Of a stretch of 64,000 nt of DNA, positions 26,296 through 35,645 are shown in pieces. The DNA lies in contig NZ_CP017114.1 in the NCBI RefSeq assembly GCF_001720485.1, positions 744,001-808,000 on the forward strand. Direction: 5' to 3'. The translations under genes were made by a program, and so were the position numbers. Under the pieces are notes generated by a model that saw nothing but the letters and a program-made list of their open reading frames with translations, was not told the origin of the DNA and did no database searches. Every line of letters begins with the position of its first letter. Positions within the stretch are counted from its first letter, which is position 1. The DNA is from Cobetia marina. Lineage in GTDB: Bacteria > Pseudomonadota > Gammaproteobacteria > Pseudomonadales > Halomonadaceae.

Positions 26296-27380
26296 ATGCG
26301 TGAATCTCCCGTCAGCCTGACCATTGACCTGAACGCCGATGGCCTTCAGCACGGCTTCTTCAAGTTGCCGATTTCCACCGATGAGTCTGCCTGGGGTGCC
26401 GTGATGACCCCGATCAGCGTGATCGCCAACGGTGAAGGCCCCACGGTGCTGCTCACCGGCGGCAATCACGGTGACGAGTACGAGGGCATCACCGCGCTCT
26501 ACAAGCTGGCGGCCCGCCTCACGCCCGAGGACGTGCAGGGGCGTGTCATCATCGTGCCGACCATGAATGCGCTGGCGGCCAAGGCCGGCCGGCGCTGCTC
26601 GCCACTTGATGGCGGCAATCTCAATCGCAGCTTCCCCGGCGATCCCGAGGGGGACCTACCGAGCAGATCGCCGACTATTTCACCCGGGTGCTGGTACCGC
26701 AGTGTGACTACGCGCTGGACCTGCATTCCGGTGGCCGCACCCTGGATATCCTGCCGTTCGCGGCCGCGCACCGCCTGGACTATCTCGAGGCGTCGCTGGG
26801 CGTGGAGCAGTGCCGTCATCAGGAAGCCGAGAGTCTGGCCGGCGCGCTGGCCTTCGGTGCGCCTTCGGCGATGATGATGTTCGAGCTGGATGCCGAGGCG
26901 CTCTACGACACTGCCGTGGAGCGCCAGGGCAAGGTCTTCGTCACCACGGAGCTGGGGGGCGGCGGTTCCACCACGCCTGAGCGCCAGGCGATCGCCGACC
27001 GTGGCGTCGACAACTTCCTCGCCTTCAGTGGCGTGCTGCGCGAACGCAGTCGTGCCGACCTGGAAGGCGATGTCGAGCGACGCCATGCCGACCAGGCGGC
27101 CAGGCCGCTGCTGATCGACATGCCGGATGCCAGCTGCTACGTGCAGAGTGAGCATGAAGGCCTGCTGGAACTGTGCGTGGCGCTGGGTGAGCAGGTCAGC
27201 GCGGGGCAGTGCGTGGCTCGGGTCTACCCGCTGGGGCGGGCCGGTCAGCCGGCGGTGGAATATCGTGCCGAGCGCGACGGCGTGCTGGTGGCCCGGCGTT
27301 TCCCGGCGCAGGTCAGTCTCGGCGATACGCTGGCGGTGATCGCCGAGGTGGTGGACGATCTGGCGCGAGATGCCTCATGA
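26296..27380 (+). pseudogene. doeB: N-acetyl-diaminobutyrate deacetylase DoeB, frameshifted
   Basis: DoeB deacetylates the DoeA product to L-2,4-diaminobutyrate. It belongs to the succinylglutamate desuccinylase/aspartoacylase zinc family. The first part (26296 to about 26650) has the zinc motif GGNHGDEYEG and continues to NLNRSFPGDPEG. The natural continuation, PTEQIADYFTRVLVPQ followed by the third ligand in LDLHSGG, lies in the next frame (-1) and runs to 27380. The shift falls at a run of five G (26649-26653); one extra G restores a single ~361-residue protein. As written, the product would stop at 26874 (192 residues) without the third zinc ligand. This is either a real inactivating deletion or a homopolymer sequencing error. 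It is followed by doeX with an ATGA overlap. Confidence 0.88.
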
Positions 27381-27877
27381 GTTCAGGCGCTGCGCGCGCG
27401 ATGCCCGCGCCCAGGCTTGATGCCTTCGATCTGAAGATTCTGGCGATCCTCGAGCGCGATGGTCGCATTACCAAGTCGCGGCTGGCCGAGGAGATCAATC
27501 TGTCGGTCAGCCCGTGCTGGGAGCGGGTCAAGCGCCTTGAGCAGGCCGGTATCATCGAGGGCTATTCGGCGCGCATCAATCAGGCGCTGCTCGAGGCGCA
27601 GCGCGGCGGCGCCGTGGTGGCAGCCCCGCGCACGCCGGTATGGGTGGAGATACACCTCAAGCATCACGATGCCGAGAGCTTCCAGCGCTTCGAGCGCGCC
27701 ATGCGCGAGGCGGACGAGGTGATCGAGTGCGTGGCGGTCGGCGGCGGCGTGGATTATCTGCTGCGTCTCGAGACGGCGAGCATCGATGCCTACCAGCGAT
27801 TGATCGACCGCTGGCTGGTCTCAGAGCTGGGGATCGATCGTTACTTCACCTACATCGTCACCAAGCAGGTAAAATAG
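27377..27877 (+). CDS. doeX: Lrp/AsnC-family regulator DoeX
   Basis: The 166-residue regulator has an N-terminal winged HTH (DAFDLKILAILERDGRITKS in part, then NLSVSPCWERVKRLEQAGII) and a C-terminal RAM domain (VECVAVGGGVDYLLRLETAS, as read in the sequence). In Halomonas the doeABX order is known, and DoeX is the Lrp-type regulator of ectoine degradation. The ATG overlaps the doeB stop (ATGA). A longer frame extends upstream inside doeB and is not coding. It probably responds to an ectoine-derived intermediate (known of the family, not shown here). Confidence 0.92.
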   Translation: MSSGAARAMPAPRLDAFDLKILAILERDGRITKSRLAEEINLSVSPCWERVKRLEQAGIIEGYSARINQALLEAQRGGAVVAAPRTPVWVEIHLKHHDAESFQRFERAMREADEVIECVAVGGGVDYLLRLETASIDAYQRLIDRWLVSELGIDRYFTYIVTKQVK

Positions 27878-27927
27878 CGCGCCATTGCAGCCGACCTTCC
27901 TCTTTCGCAGCGCGAGATATCATCACC

Positions 27928-28857
27928 ATGGCGCCTTCCACCGCCCCTTCAGGCTCCGTTGTCAGCCAGTCCCATGTCCTATCTGACGCGCCTGACGCGC
28001 CGGTGCTGATCTTTGATTCGGGGGTCGGAGGACTCTCGGTGGCGGCGGAGATTCGCCGCCAATGGCCGACGTTGCCGCTGGCCTATGTGTGTGACAACGC
28101 CGCGCTCCCCTACGGCACCAAGGCCGATGACTGGCTGGTGACGCGCATCGCGCAGGTGTGTGCGGCGGCGGTCGAGGCAAGTGGAGCGCGTGCCCTGGTG
28201 GTGGCGTGCAATACCGCCAGCACGCTGGCGCTGCAGGCATTGCGCGAGACGTTGTCGATTCCGGTGATCGGTACCGTACCGGCGATCAAGCCTGCCGCGC
28301 TGCTGGCGCGCAGCCGTCAGAGCGCGGTGCGCCGCGCACAGGGCGAGCCGCCAGTGTTCGGCTTGCTGGCCACCTCCGCCACGGTGAGGCGTGCCTATAC
28401 CGAGCAGTTGATCCATGATTTCGCGGCGGACTGCCAGGTGATTCGCGTCGCGGCGGACCCGCTGGTCGCCGAGGCCGAGCGCCGTCTGCGTGGCGAGGCT
28501 GCTCGCCCCGAGGTGGTCGCGGCGAGTCTGGCGGATCTCGCGGCGGTACCGGGGCTGGAGGTGGTGATTCTCGGCTGTACCCACTTCCCGCTGCTCAGTG
28601 CGGACATCGCCAGCGCCTTGGGCAGGAATGCGCCGGGTGAACCACCGCTGGCGCTGGTGGATTCCGGCGCGGCGATCGCACGGCGCGTGGCCCAGGTGCT
28701 GGAGTTGCCGGCCCGCACGGCGCAGGCCACGCTGGCGCAAGACGAGGTGTCTGGCGCAGGCATCGCCCTGGCGACGGACGCCTGTCAGCCCGGCCTTGCC
28801 ACTGCACTTGAAAGCCAGGGGTTTGCCGCCCCTCGAGGACTCGCGCTCGGCCCCTGA
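27928..28857 (+). CDS. murI: Glutamate racemase
   Basis: MurI interconverts L- and D-glutamate for peptidoglycan synthesis. The 309-residue protein has the Asp/Glu racemase signatures IFDSGVGGLSV at residue ~28, VVACNTAST with catalytic Cys94 and ILGCTHFPLL with catalytic Cys217. It is somewhat longer than average because of an N-terminal Ser/Val-rich leader of ~20 residues. The ribosome site is weak, so the exact start is less sure than the identity. It sits alone between doeX and trmA. Confidence 0.93.
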   Translation: MAPSTAPSGSVVSQSHVLSDAPDAPVLIFDSGVGGLSVAAEIRRQWPTLPLAYVCDNAALPYGTKADDWLVTRIAQVCAAAVEASGARALVVACNTASTLALQALRETLSIPVIGTVPAIKPAALLARSRQSAVRRAQGEPPVFGLLATSATVRRAYTEQLIHDFAADCQVIRVAADPLVAEAERRLRGEAARPEVVAASLADLAAVPGLEVVILGCTHFPLLSADIASALGRNAPGEPPLALVDSGAAIARRVAQVLELPARTAQATLAQDEVSGAGIALATDACQPGLATALESQGFAAPRGLALGP

Positions 28858-29030
28858 CGGCCCCAGTCGCTGCATGAGTCACCAACCCGTGCTTGAGCTT
28901 CGCGCTGCCGGTGGTAGGCTAGCGCGCCCAACCTTTGAATGGACGTGATCGGCATGGCTTGCCATGACCCCATCCGCGTCCCTTTGCTCATCGTTTCAGT
29001 GCTGCGGTATGCCCGCAGGCAGGAGTCAGT

Positions 29031-30161
29031 GTGGCCATCGCCATCGTCGATCCCAGTCAGTATGAACAGCAGCTTGCCGAGAAGGCCGAGCAGACCCGCG
29101 CCCGTTTCGCCGCCTTCGATGCGCCGGAGCTCGAGGTGTTTCCCTCGCCGCCCAGTCATTACCGCATGCGCTGCGAATTTCGTATCTGGCATGAGGATGA
29201 CGACCTCTACTATGCGATGTTCGAGGTGGAATTCGACGACGAGGGCAACAAGAAGAAGACGGTCGTGCGGATGGACGACTTCCCGGTGGCCAGCCAGCGC
29301 ATCAATACGCTGATGCCGCTGCTGCGTGAGCGACTCAAGGCCAGTCCGGTGCTGCGTGAGCGTCTGTTCCAGTGTGAATTCCTCACCACCCTGAGTGGCG
29401 AGGCACTGGTCACGCTGATCTATCACCGCAAGCTGGAAGAGGACTGGGAAGCCGAGGCGCGCGCGCTGGAGCAGGAACTCGACATCATGATCATCGGGCG
29501 TTCACGCAAGCAGCACCTCGTGCTGACGCGCGATCACGTCTTCGAGCGTCTCGAGGTCGATGGACGTGAATATGTCTATCAGCAGGTCGAGAACAGCTTC
29601 ACCCAGCCCAACGCCGAGATCTGCCGCTCCATGCTCAGCTGGGCGCGCGACGTGACCCATCCGGACAAGGCGCGAGCGGAAGGCCGGGAGCAGGGCGATC
29701 TGGTCGAGCTCTATTGTGGCAACGGCAATTTCACCATCGCGCTGGCCGAGAACTTCCGTCGCGTGCTGGCCACCGAGATCTCGCGGACGTCGGTGGCCTC
29801 GGCGCAGGTCAATCTGGCGGCCAATGGCATCGACAATGCCCAGGTGGCGCGCATGTCCGCCGAGGACTTCTCGCTGGCACTGGCCGGTGAGAAGGAGGGG
29901 CGTCGCGTGGCGGAGATGGACCTCGAGAATCATGACTTCCGCACCGTGCTGGTGGACCCGCCGCGCGCCGGTCTCGATGCCGACAGCTGCGAGCAGACCG
30001 CGCGCTACGAACGGATCGTCTATATCTCCTGCAACCCGCAGACGCTGAGCGAGAATCTCGAGGTGCTGTGCCGCACGCATCGCATCGAGCGTTTCGCGCT
30101 GTTCGACCAGTTCCCCTATACCGATCACCTGGAGTGTGGGGTCTATCTCGTCAGGAAGTGA
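29031..30161 (+). CDS. trmA: tRNA (uracil-5-)-methyltransferase
   Basis: TrmA makes ribothymidine at position 54 in the T-loop of tRNAs, using SAM. The 376-residue protein lacks a TRAM domain, as TrmA should, and starts with an YRMRCEFRIWHE segment. It has the QPNAEICRSML motif, the SAM-binding VELYCGNGNFTIAL, VDPPRAGLD, and the catalytic-Cys motif YISCNPQTL. The C-terminal DHLECGVYLV carries the general-base Glu. The start codon is GTG at 29031, preceded by AGGAG. Confidence 0.95.
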   Translation: MAIAIVDPSQYEQQLAEKAEQTRARFAAFDAPELEVFPSPPSHYRMRCEFRIWHEDDDLYYAMFEVEFDDEGNKKKTVVRMDDFPVASQRINTLMPLLRERLKASPVLRERLFQCEFLTTLSGEALVTLIYHRKLEEDWEAEARALEQELDIMIIGRSRKQHLVLTRDHVFERLEVDGREYVYQQVENSFTQPNAEICRSMLSWARDVTHPDKARAEGREQGDLVELYCGNGNFTIALAENFRRVLATEISRTSVASAQVNLAANGIDNAQVARMSAEDFSLALAGEKEGRRVAEMDLENHDFRTVLVDPPRAGLDADSCEQTARYERIVYISCNPQTLSENLEVLCRTHRIERFALFDQFPYTDHLECGVYLVRK

Positions 30162-30225
30162 GTGAAAGCAGGCGTGTCAGCAAGTGAGAGACGGCGGAGC
30201 GTTTTCCGCCTCGACGCTTGAAAAG

Positions 30226-30300
30226 CCGAGGCCCCGTTGCCAACTAGACTCCAGATCCGGCTCCATGAGCCATCGGGAGTGATAGTGGTGGCGGGGCCTC
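30226..30300. other. Long imperfect hairpin between trmA and gdhB
   Basis: CGAGGCCCCG (30226-30235) and CGGGGCCTCG (30291-30300) form a perfect 10-bp outer stem. Inside, ACTCC/GGAGT (30247-30251 with 30275-30279) and GGCTC-CAT-GAGCC (30258-30270) add two further helices, giving one 75-base rod. No T tract follows, so it is not a standard terminator. It may be a leader element of the glutamate dehydrogenase mRNA, a small RNA, or a mobile repeat. Confidence 0.6.
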
Positions 30301-30546
30301 GTCGTGTCTGTCTCGATGAACGTCTTGTTAGACTTTCGTTTCATGACGCGAGGCGCAAGTCAATACCCGATGCACAGATGTCATGCAGCATGACCAATAT
30401 GGAACAGGCATGGGGCCGAGGCACAGACTGCGCTAGTCTGTGATGCACTGCATGAGCCTGCGCCTTGGCATCCTGTCACGGGTGCGAGCGTGGGCTCTCT
30501 ATGACTATTCTTCCTGATACTTCCATCAGGTCAGTCGAGGTGATTG

Positions 30547-33500
30547 ATGCTACACGTGGCGACGGACGGCAAGCAGGAATTCCTTGCGCAGCTCCAAGAG
30601 CAGCTGGACAAGCGACTTCCCAAGGACAAGGTGCAGGAAATCGCGGCCTTTGCGCGCGATTATCATGCGACGGCTTCCTTCGAGGACATGGCCGAGCGCA
30701 AGCTGGATGACCTCTACGGCTCCACTCTGGCCATATGGCACTTCCTGCAGAGTCACGCTGCCCCCAAGGTGCGCGCCTACAACCCTGACTTCGAGAAGCA
30801 TGGTTGGCAGTCCACCCATACCATCATCGAAGTGCTGCACCCGGACATGCCCTTCCTGGTGGACTCGGTGCGCATCGAGCTCAATCGTCGCGGCATCACC
30901 GTGCATGCCATCCACAATGCCGTGCTGGCCGTGGCGCGCGATGCCTCCGGTCAGCTGGAGCGCGTGACCGCGCCGCGCGCCGAGAACGCTCCCGAGACGC
31001 GCGAGTCACTGATCTACATCGAGATCGATCGTCACAACGATGGCGAGATGCTCGAAGATCTGGAAAACAGCCTGAGTGAAGTGCTGGCTGAAGTGCGGGT
31101 CGCCGTGGCGGATTTCGAGGCCATGCGCTCCCAGGGGGCTCAGGCGCTCAGAGAGCTGCGTGACAACCGTCCTGCCACCGTGTCCGAGGCGGATCACCAG
31201 GAAGCCTGCGAGTTCATGGAGTGGATGGGCAACGATCACTTCACCTTCCTCGGCTATGACGAATACACCGTCGAAGAGCAGGAAGACGGCACTCGCGTGC
31301 TGAGCAAGGTCGAGGGTTCCGAGCTTGGCGTCCTGAAGCTGGACCTCGAGCGCTATCACGAGCAGTCCCGCCATCAGCAGAGCGTCAACAGCGATCAGTA
31401 CGTGCTGATCCCGGAGCTGCTGTCCTTCGCCAAGAGCGCCTTCCACGCCCGCGTGCACCGTCCGGCCTATCCGGACTACATCACTGTCGAGCGCTTCGAT
31501 GCCGAAGGCCGCGTGATCGGCGAGCGTCGTTTCCTGGGGCTCTACACCTCAACGGTCTACAACCAGAGTCCGCGCAACGTGCCGATTCTGCGTCGCAAGG
31601 TGCAGGACGTCATGGAGGCCGCCGGGGTCAACCCGAAGGGCCACAACGGCAAGCACCTGCTGCAGATTCTGGAAGTCTATCCGCGTGATGACCTCTTCCA
31701 GATCTCCACGGATGAGCTGACCCGCACCGCCACCAGCATCCTCAATATCCGTGAGCGTCGTCGCGTGCGTCTGATCGTGCGTGAAGACCGCTTCGGCAAG
31801 TTCTTCTCCGTGCTGGTGTTCGTGCCGCGCGATGTCTACTCCACCGACCTGCGCGTGCGCATCCAGAATCTGCTCTGCGAAGAGCTGGATGCCACCTTCG
31901 GTGATTTCACGCCGTATCTGTCCGAGTCCGTGCTGACACGCATCCAGTTCATCCTGCGCTTCAAGGGCGACGAGCCTGGTCAGTACGACATGCGCGCGCT
32001 GGAGAACAAGATCGCCCAGCTGGCACGCAGCTGGCGTGACGAGCTGCACGCCGCGATGGTGGAAGGCTTCGGTGAAGAGCAGGCCAATGAACTGATGAGC
32101 CGTTATCGCGATGCCTTCCCGGGCAGCTACCGTGATGACTTCTCGCCGCGCACCGCCGTCTACGACGTGGGCCATCTGCGTGCGCTGGATGAAGGCGATG
32201 TCGTGGCCTTGAGCACCTATCGTCTGGTCGAGGATGACAACTCGGGTGTCAACCTGAAGCTGTTCCACAAGCATCAGCCGATTCCGCTGTCCGACGTGCT
32301 GCCGGTTCTCGAGAACCTGGGGCTGCGCGTCATCGGCGAGCGTCCTTACGAGATCGAGCGCAGCGATGCCACCTGCTGGATCCACGATTTCGATCTGGAG
32401 CACCACGGCAAGGGCGCAGTCGAGCTGTCCGAAGTGCGCGAGAGCTTCATCGAAGCCTTCAAGAAGATCTGGTCCGGTGAAGCCGAATCCGACGCCTTCA
32501 ACCGCCTGATCATCGGCTCCGGCCTTGATTGGCGTGAAGTGGCGATGCTGCGTGCCTACGCGCGTTACCTGAAGCAGATCCGCTTCGGCCTCTCCCAGGC
32601 CTACATCGCCAATGCCCTGGGCAGCCATCCGGATATCACCCGCGAGCTGGTGCAGCTGTTCAACCTGCGCTTCGACCCGCAGGGTCAGGGCGATGAGGAT
32701 GACGTCAGCGCCTGCCGCGAGCGCATCAATGGTCTGCTCGATCAGGTCTCCAGCCTCAACGACGACCGTCTGCTGCGTCGCTACGTGGATCTGATGATGG
32801 CCACCCTGCGCACCAACTTCTTCCAGCCGGCGGAAGATGGTCAGGCCAAGGACTACATCAGCTTCAAGCTCGATACCCGTCAGATTCCGGACGTGCCCAA
32901 GCCGCGTCCGATGTTCGAGATCTTCGTCTACTCGCCGCGCGTCGAGGGCGTGCACCTGCGCGGTGGCAAGGTCGCGCGCGGTGGTCTGCGCTGGTCCGAC
33001 CGTCACGAGGACTTCCGCACCGAAGTGCTGGGGCTGGTCAAGGCGCAGCAGGTCAAGAACGCGGTCATCGTGCCGGTGGGTGCCAAGGGCGGCTTCGTCT
33101 GCAAGCGCATGCCGGAAAGCAACGACCGTGACGTGATCCAGAAGGAAGGTATCGCCTGCTACCAGATCTTCATCCGCGCACTGCTCGACATCACCGACAA
33201 CCTGTCCGGTGGTGACGTGGTACCGCCGAACGCCGTCGTGCGCTATGACGAAGACGACCCCTACATGGTGGTCGCGGCGGACAAGGGCACCGCGACCTTC
33301 TCCGACATCGCCAATGCCATCTCCAACGAGTACGGCTTCTGGCTGGGCGATGCCTTCGCCTCTGGTGGCGCCAACGGCTATGACCACAAGGGCATGGGCA
33401 TCACCGCCAAGGGCGCCTGGGTCAGTGTGCAGCGTCACTTCCGCGAGATGGGCATCAACATCCAGGAAGACGAGTTCAGCGTGGTCGGTATCGGTGACAT

Positions 33501-35385
33501 GGCCGGTGACGTCTTCGGCAACGGCATGCTGCTGTCCGAGAAGATCCGTCTGGTCGGTGCCTTCAACCACCGCAACATCTTCGTCGACCCGAACCCGGAC
33601 ACCGCGAAGAGCTTCGCCGAGCGCGAGCGTCTGTTCCGTCTGCCGCGTTCCAGCTGGGACGACTACGACAAGAGTCTGATCAGCGAAGGTGGCGGTCTGT
33701 TCTCGCGTGATGCCAAGACCATCACCATCACGCCGCAGATGAAGGAAGTCTTCGACATCCGCGAAGACCGCCTGGCGCCCAACGAGCTGATCAACGCGAT
33801 GCTCAAGGCGCAGGTCGATCTGATCTGGAACGGCGGTATCGGCACCTACGTCAAGGCCTCCACCGAGACTCACGCCGATGTCGGTGACAAGGCCAACGAC
33901 GGTCTGCGCATCAATGGCAACGAGCTGCGCTGCAAGGTGGTCGGAGAGGGCGGCAACCTGGGGCTGACCCAGCGTGGCCGCATGGAAGCCGCAGCCAAGC
34001 GTGGCGTGCGCGTCAACACCGATTTCATCGACAACGCCGGTGGCGTGAACTGCTCGGATCACGAGGTCAACATCAAGATCCTGCTGGACGACATCGTCGC
34101 CCGCGGTGACCTGACCGACAAGCAGCGCAACCAGCAGCTGGCCGAGATGACCGACGAGGTCGGCGAGCTGGTGATCAAGGACAACTATCGCCAGACCCAG
34201 GCACTGTCGCTCTCCGAGCTGCAGTCCAAGGAAGGCATGGGCGTCTTCCGTCGCTTCATCAATGAACTCGAAGCGGCCGGTACCCTGGATCGCGAGCTCG
34301 AGTTCCTGCCCTCCGATGAGGCGCTGATCGAGCGTTCCAATGCCGGTGAAGCCCTGACCCTGCCGGAACTGTCCGTGCTGGTGTCCTACGCCAAGAGCGA
34401 TCTCAAGACCAGTCTGATCGCCTCTGACGTGCCGGATGACAGCTACGTGCAGCAGCATCTGGAGCGTGCCTTCCCGCGCGTGCTGATGGAGCGCTTCCCG
34501 GAGGAAATGTATCAGCACCGTCTGAAGCGTGAGATCGCCGCCACCCAGATCGCCAATGACCTGGTGGATCACATGGGCATCGCCTTCGTGCGTCGCCTGG
34601 AAGACACCACCGGTGCCGGCAAGGCCGAGATTGCGCGTGCCTACATCGTGGCGCGTGACAGCTTCAACCTGGAAGCGCTGTGGACCCAGATCGAGGCGCT
34701 GGATCACCAGGTGCCGGCCGACATGCAGTACCGCATGATGAGCGATCTGATGCGCCTGATGCGTCGCGCCACCCGCTGGTTCCTGCGCCAGCGCAGCAGC
34801 ATGGGCGTCAAGGAGAGCATCTCGCACTTCGCGCCGCGTCTGGCTCAGCTGTCCGAGAGCATCGGCGAGCGCCTCAAGGGCGAAGCCCGCGAGCACTGGG
34901 AGGCTCGTCGCGACCACTACGTCGAGGCAGGCGTTCCGGAAGCGCTGGCCAGCACCATCGCGGCGACCTCAAGCCTGTATGCCGGTCTCGGCATCATCGA
35001 GGCCGCCAAGGTGACCGGCGAGAAGATCAACCGTGTGGCGGAAGCCTTCTACGGCATCGGCCATCGTCTCGAGCTGCCGTGGGTCGGCGACAAGATCAAC
35101 GGCCTCGAGGTGCAGGACAGCTGGCAGGCCCAAGCGCGCGAGAGCTTCCGTGATGACCTGGATCGTCAGCAGCTGGCCCTGACCGTCAGCGTGCTCAAGC
35201 AGGACAATGCCCCGCGCGAGATCGATGAGCGTGTCGACAACTGGATGGCAAGCCATGAAGGACTGGTCAGCCGCTGGTGCTCACTGCTCGGCGAGATGAA
35301 GAGTGGTGCCCAGTTGAGCTTCCCGCTGTTCGCCGTCGCACTGCGTGAACTGGTCGATCTGGCCGAGTCCCGTCGCGAGGCGTGA
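30547..35385 (+). CDS. gdhB: NAD-specific glutamate dehydrogenase, large (GDH-180) type
   Basis: This enzyme oxidises glutamate to 2-oxoglutarate and ammonium with NAD+. The 1612-residue protein has the length and layout of the ~180-kDa class known in Pseudomonas, Streptomyces and Caulobacter. A long N-terminal region holds ACT-like segments, e.g. around WMGNDHFTFLGYDEYTVEE. The catalytic core has RGGLRWSDRHEDFRTEVLGL, VPVGAKGGFVCKRMPE and GDMAGDVFGNGML. A helical C-terminal domain follows. The ATG at 30547 follows GAGGTG; a TTG one codon earlier was rejected. It is monocistronic, with a strong terminator. The role in amino-acid catabolism is known for the class. Confidence 0.95.
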   Translation: MLHVATDGKQEFLAQLQEQLDKRLPKDKVQEIAAFARDYHATASFEDMAERKLDDLYGSTLAIWHFLQSHAAPKVRAYNPDFEKHGWQSTHTIIEVLHPDMPFLVDSVRIELNRRGITVHAIHNAVLAVARDASGQLERVTAPRAENAPETRESLIYIEIDRHNDGEMLEDLENSLSEVLAEVRVAVADFEAMRSQGAQALRELRDNRPATVSEADHQEACEFMEWMGNDHFTFLGYDEYTVEEQEDGTRVLSKVEGSELGVLKLDLERYHEQSRHQQSVNSDQYVLIPELLSFAKSAFHARVHRPAYPDYITVERFDAEGRVIGERRFLGLYTSTVYNQSPRNVPILRRKVQDVMEAAGVNPKGHNGKHLLQILEVYPRDDLFQISTDELTRTATSILNIRERRRVRLIVREDRFGKFFSVLVFVPRDVYSTDLRVRIQNLLCEELDATFGDFTPYLSESVLTRIQFILRFKGDEPGQYDMRALENKIAQLARSWRDELHAAMVEGFGEEQANELMSRYRDAFPGSYRDDFSPRTAVYDVGHLRALDEGDVVALSTYRLVEDDNSGVNLKLFHKHQPIPLSDVLPVLENLGLRVIGERPYEIERSDATCWIHDFDLEHHGKGAVELSEVRESFIEAFKKIWSGEAESDAFNRLIIGSGLDWREVAMLRAYARYLKQIRFGLSQAYIANALGSHPDITRELVQLFNLRFDPQGQGDEDDVSACRERINGLLDQVSSLNDDRLLRRYVDLMMATLRTNFFQPAEDGQAKDYISFKLDTRQIPDVPKPRPMFEIFVYSPRVEGVHLRGGKVARGGLRWSDRHEDFRTEVLGLVKAQQVKNAVIVPVGAKGGFVCKRMPESNDRDVIQKEGIACYQIFIRALLDITDNLSGGDVVPPNAVVRYDEDDPYMVVAADKGTATFSDIANAISNEYGFWLGDAFASGGANGYDHKGMGITAKGAWVSVQRHFREMGINIQEDEFSVVGIGDMAGDVFGNGMLLSEKIRLVGAFNHRNIFVDPNPDTAKSFAERERLFRLPRSSWDDYDKSLISEGGGLFSRDAKTITITPQMKEVFDIREDRLAPNELINAMLKAQVDLIWNGGIGTYVKASTETHADVGDKANDGLRINGNELRCKVVGEGGNLGLTQRGRMEAAAKRGVRVNTDFIDNAGGVNCSDHEVNIKILLDDIVARGDLTDKQRNQQLAEMTDEVGELVIKDNYRQTQALSLSELQSKEGMGVFRRFINELEAAGTLDRELEFLPSDEALIERSNAGEALTLPELSVLVSYAKSDLKTSLIASDVPDDSYVQQHLERAFPRVLMERFPEEMYQHRLKREIAATQIANDLVDHMGIAFVRRLEDTTGAGKAEIARAYIVARDSFNLEALWTQIEALDHQVPADMQYRMMSDLMRLMRRATRWFLRQRSSMGVKESISHFAPRLAQLSESIGERLKGEAREHWEARRDHYVEAGVPEALASTIAATSSLYAGLGIIEAAKVTGEKINRVAEAFYGIGHRLELPWVGDKINGLEVQDSWQAQARESFRDDLDRQQLALTVSVLKQDNAPREIDERVDNWMASHEGLVSRWCSLLGEMKSGAQLSFPLFAVALRELVDLAESRREA

Positions 35386-35444
35386 GCCGGGCAGGAACTC
35401 TGCTGACCCGCGATACGCACATCTGTAAGCGTCATCGCTGAACG

Positions 35445-35473
35445 AAACCCCCGCCAATGGCGGGGGTTTTTTT
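35445..35473 (+). terminator. Rho-independent terminator after gdhB
   Basis: AAACCCCCGCC-AAT-GGCGGGGGTTT forms an 11-bp stem with a 3-base loop and is followed by four more T. Confidence 0.93.
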
Positions 35474-35645
35474 GTGCAATCAAGAAAATCGCGATTGCCA
35501 AGGCTGGGGTAAGGTAACTGTCGTCGAGGGTCTGGTATGCTGAGGGCAGCGAGTGCAACCCCTGTTTCCTGAGCCGCATGGTTGCCGCGATGGCAGCGGT
35601 CGGCTTACGTTATCAAGAACTTCAGTACAACAAGGCAGAGACACC

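Noticed and set aside
31549..34917. Very long minus-strand open frame (about 1120 codons) opposite gdhB
   Set aside because: The plus strand encodes a full-length, motif-rich glutamate dehydrogenase. The antisense frame gives low-complexity His/Gln/Leu-rich sequence with no domain, as expected in high-GC DNA.
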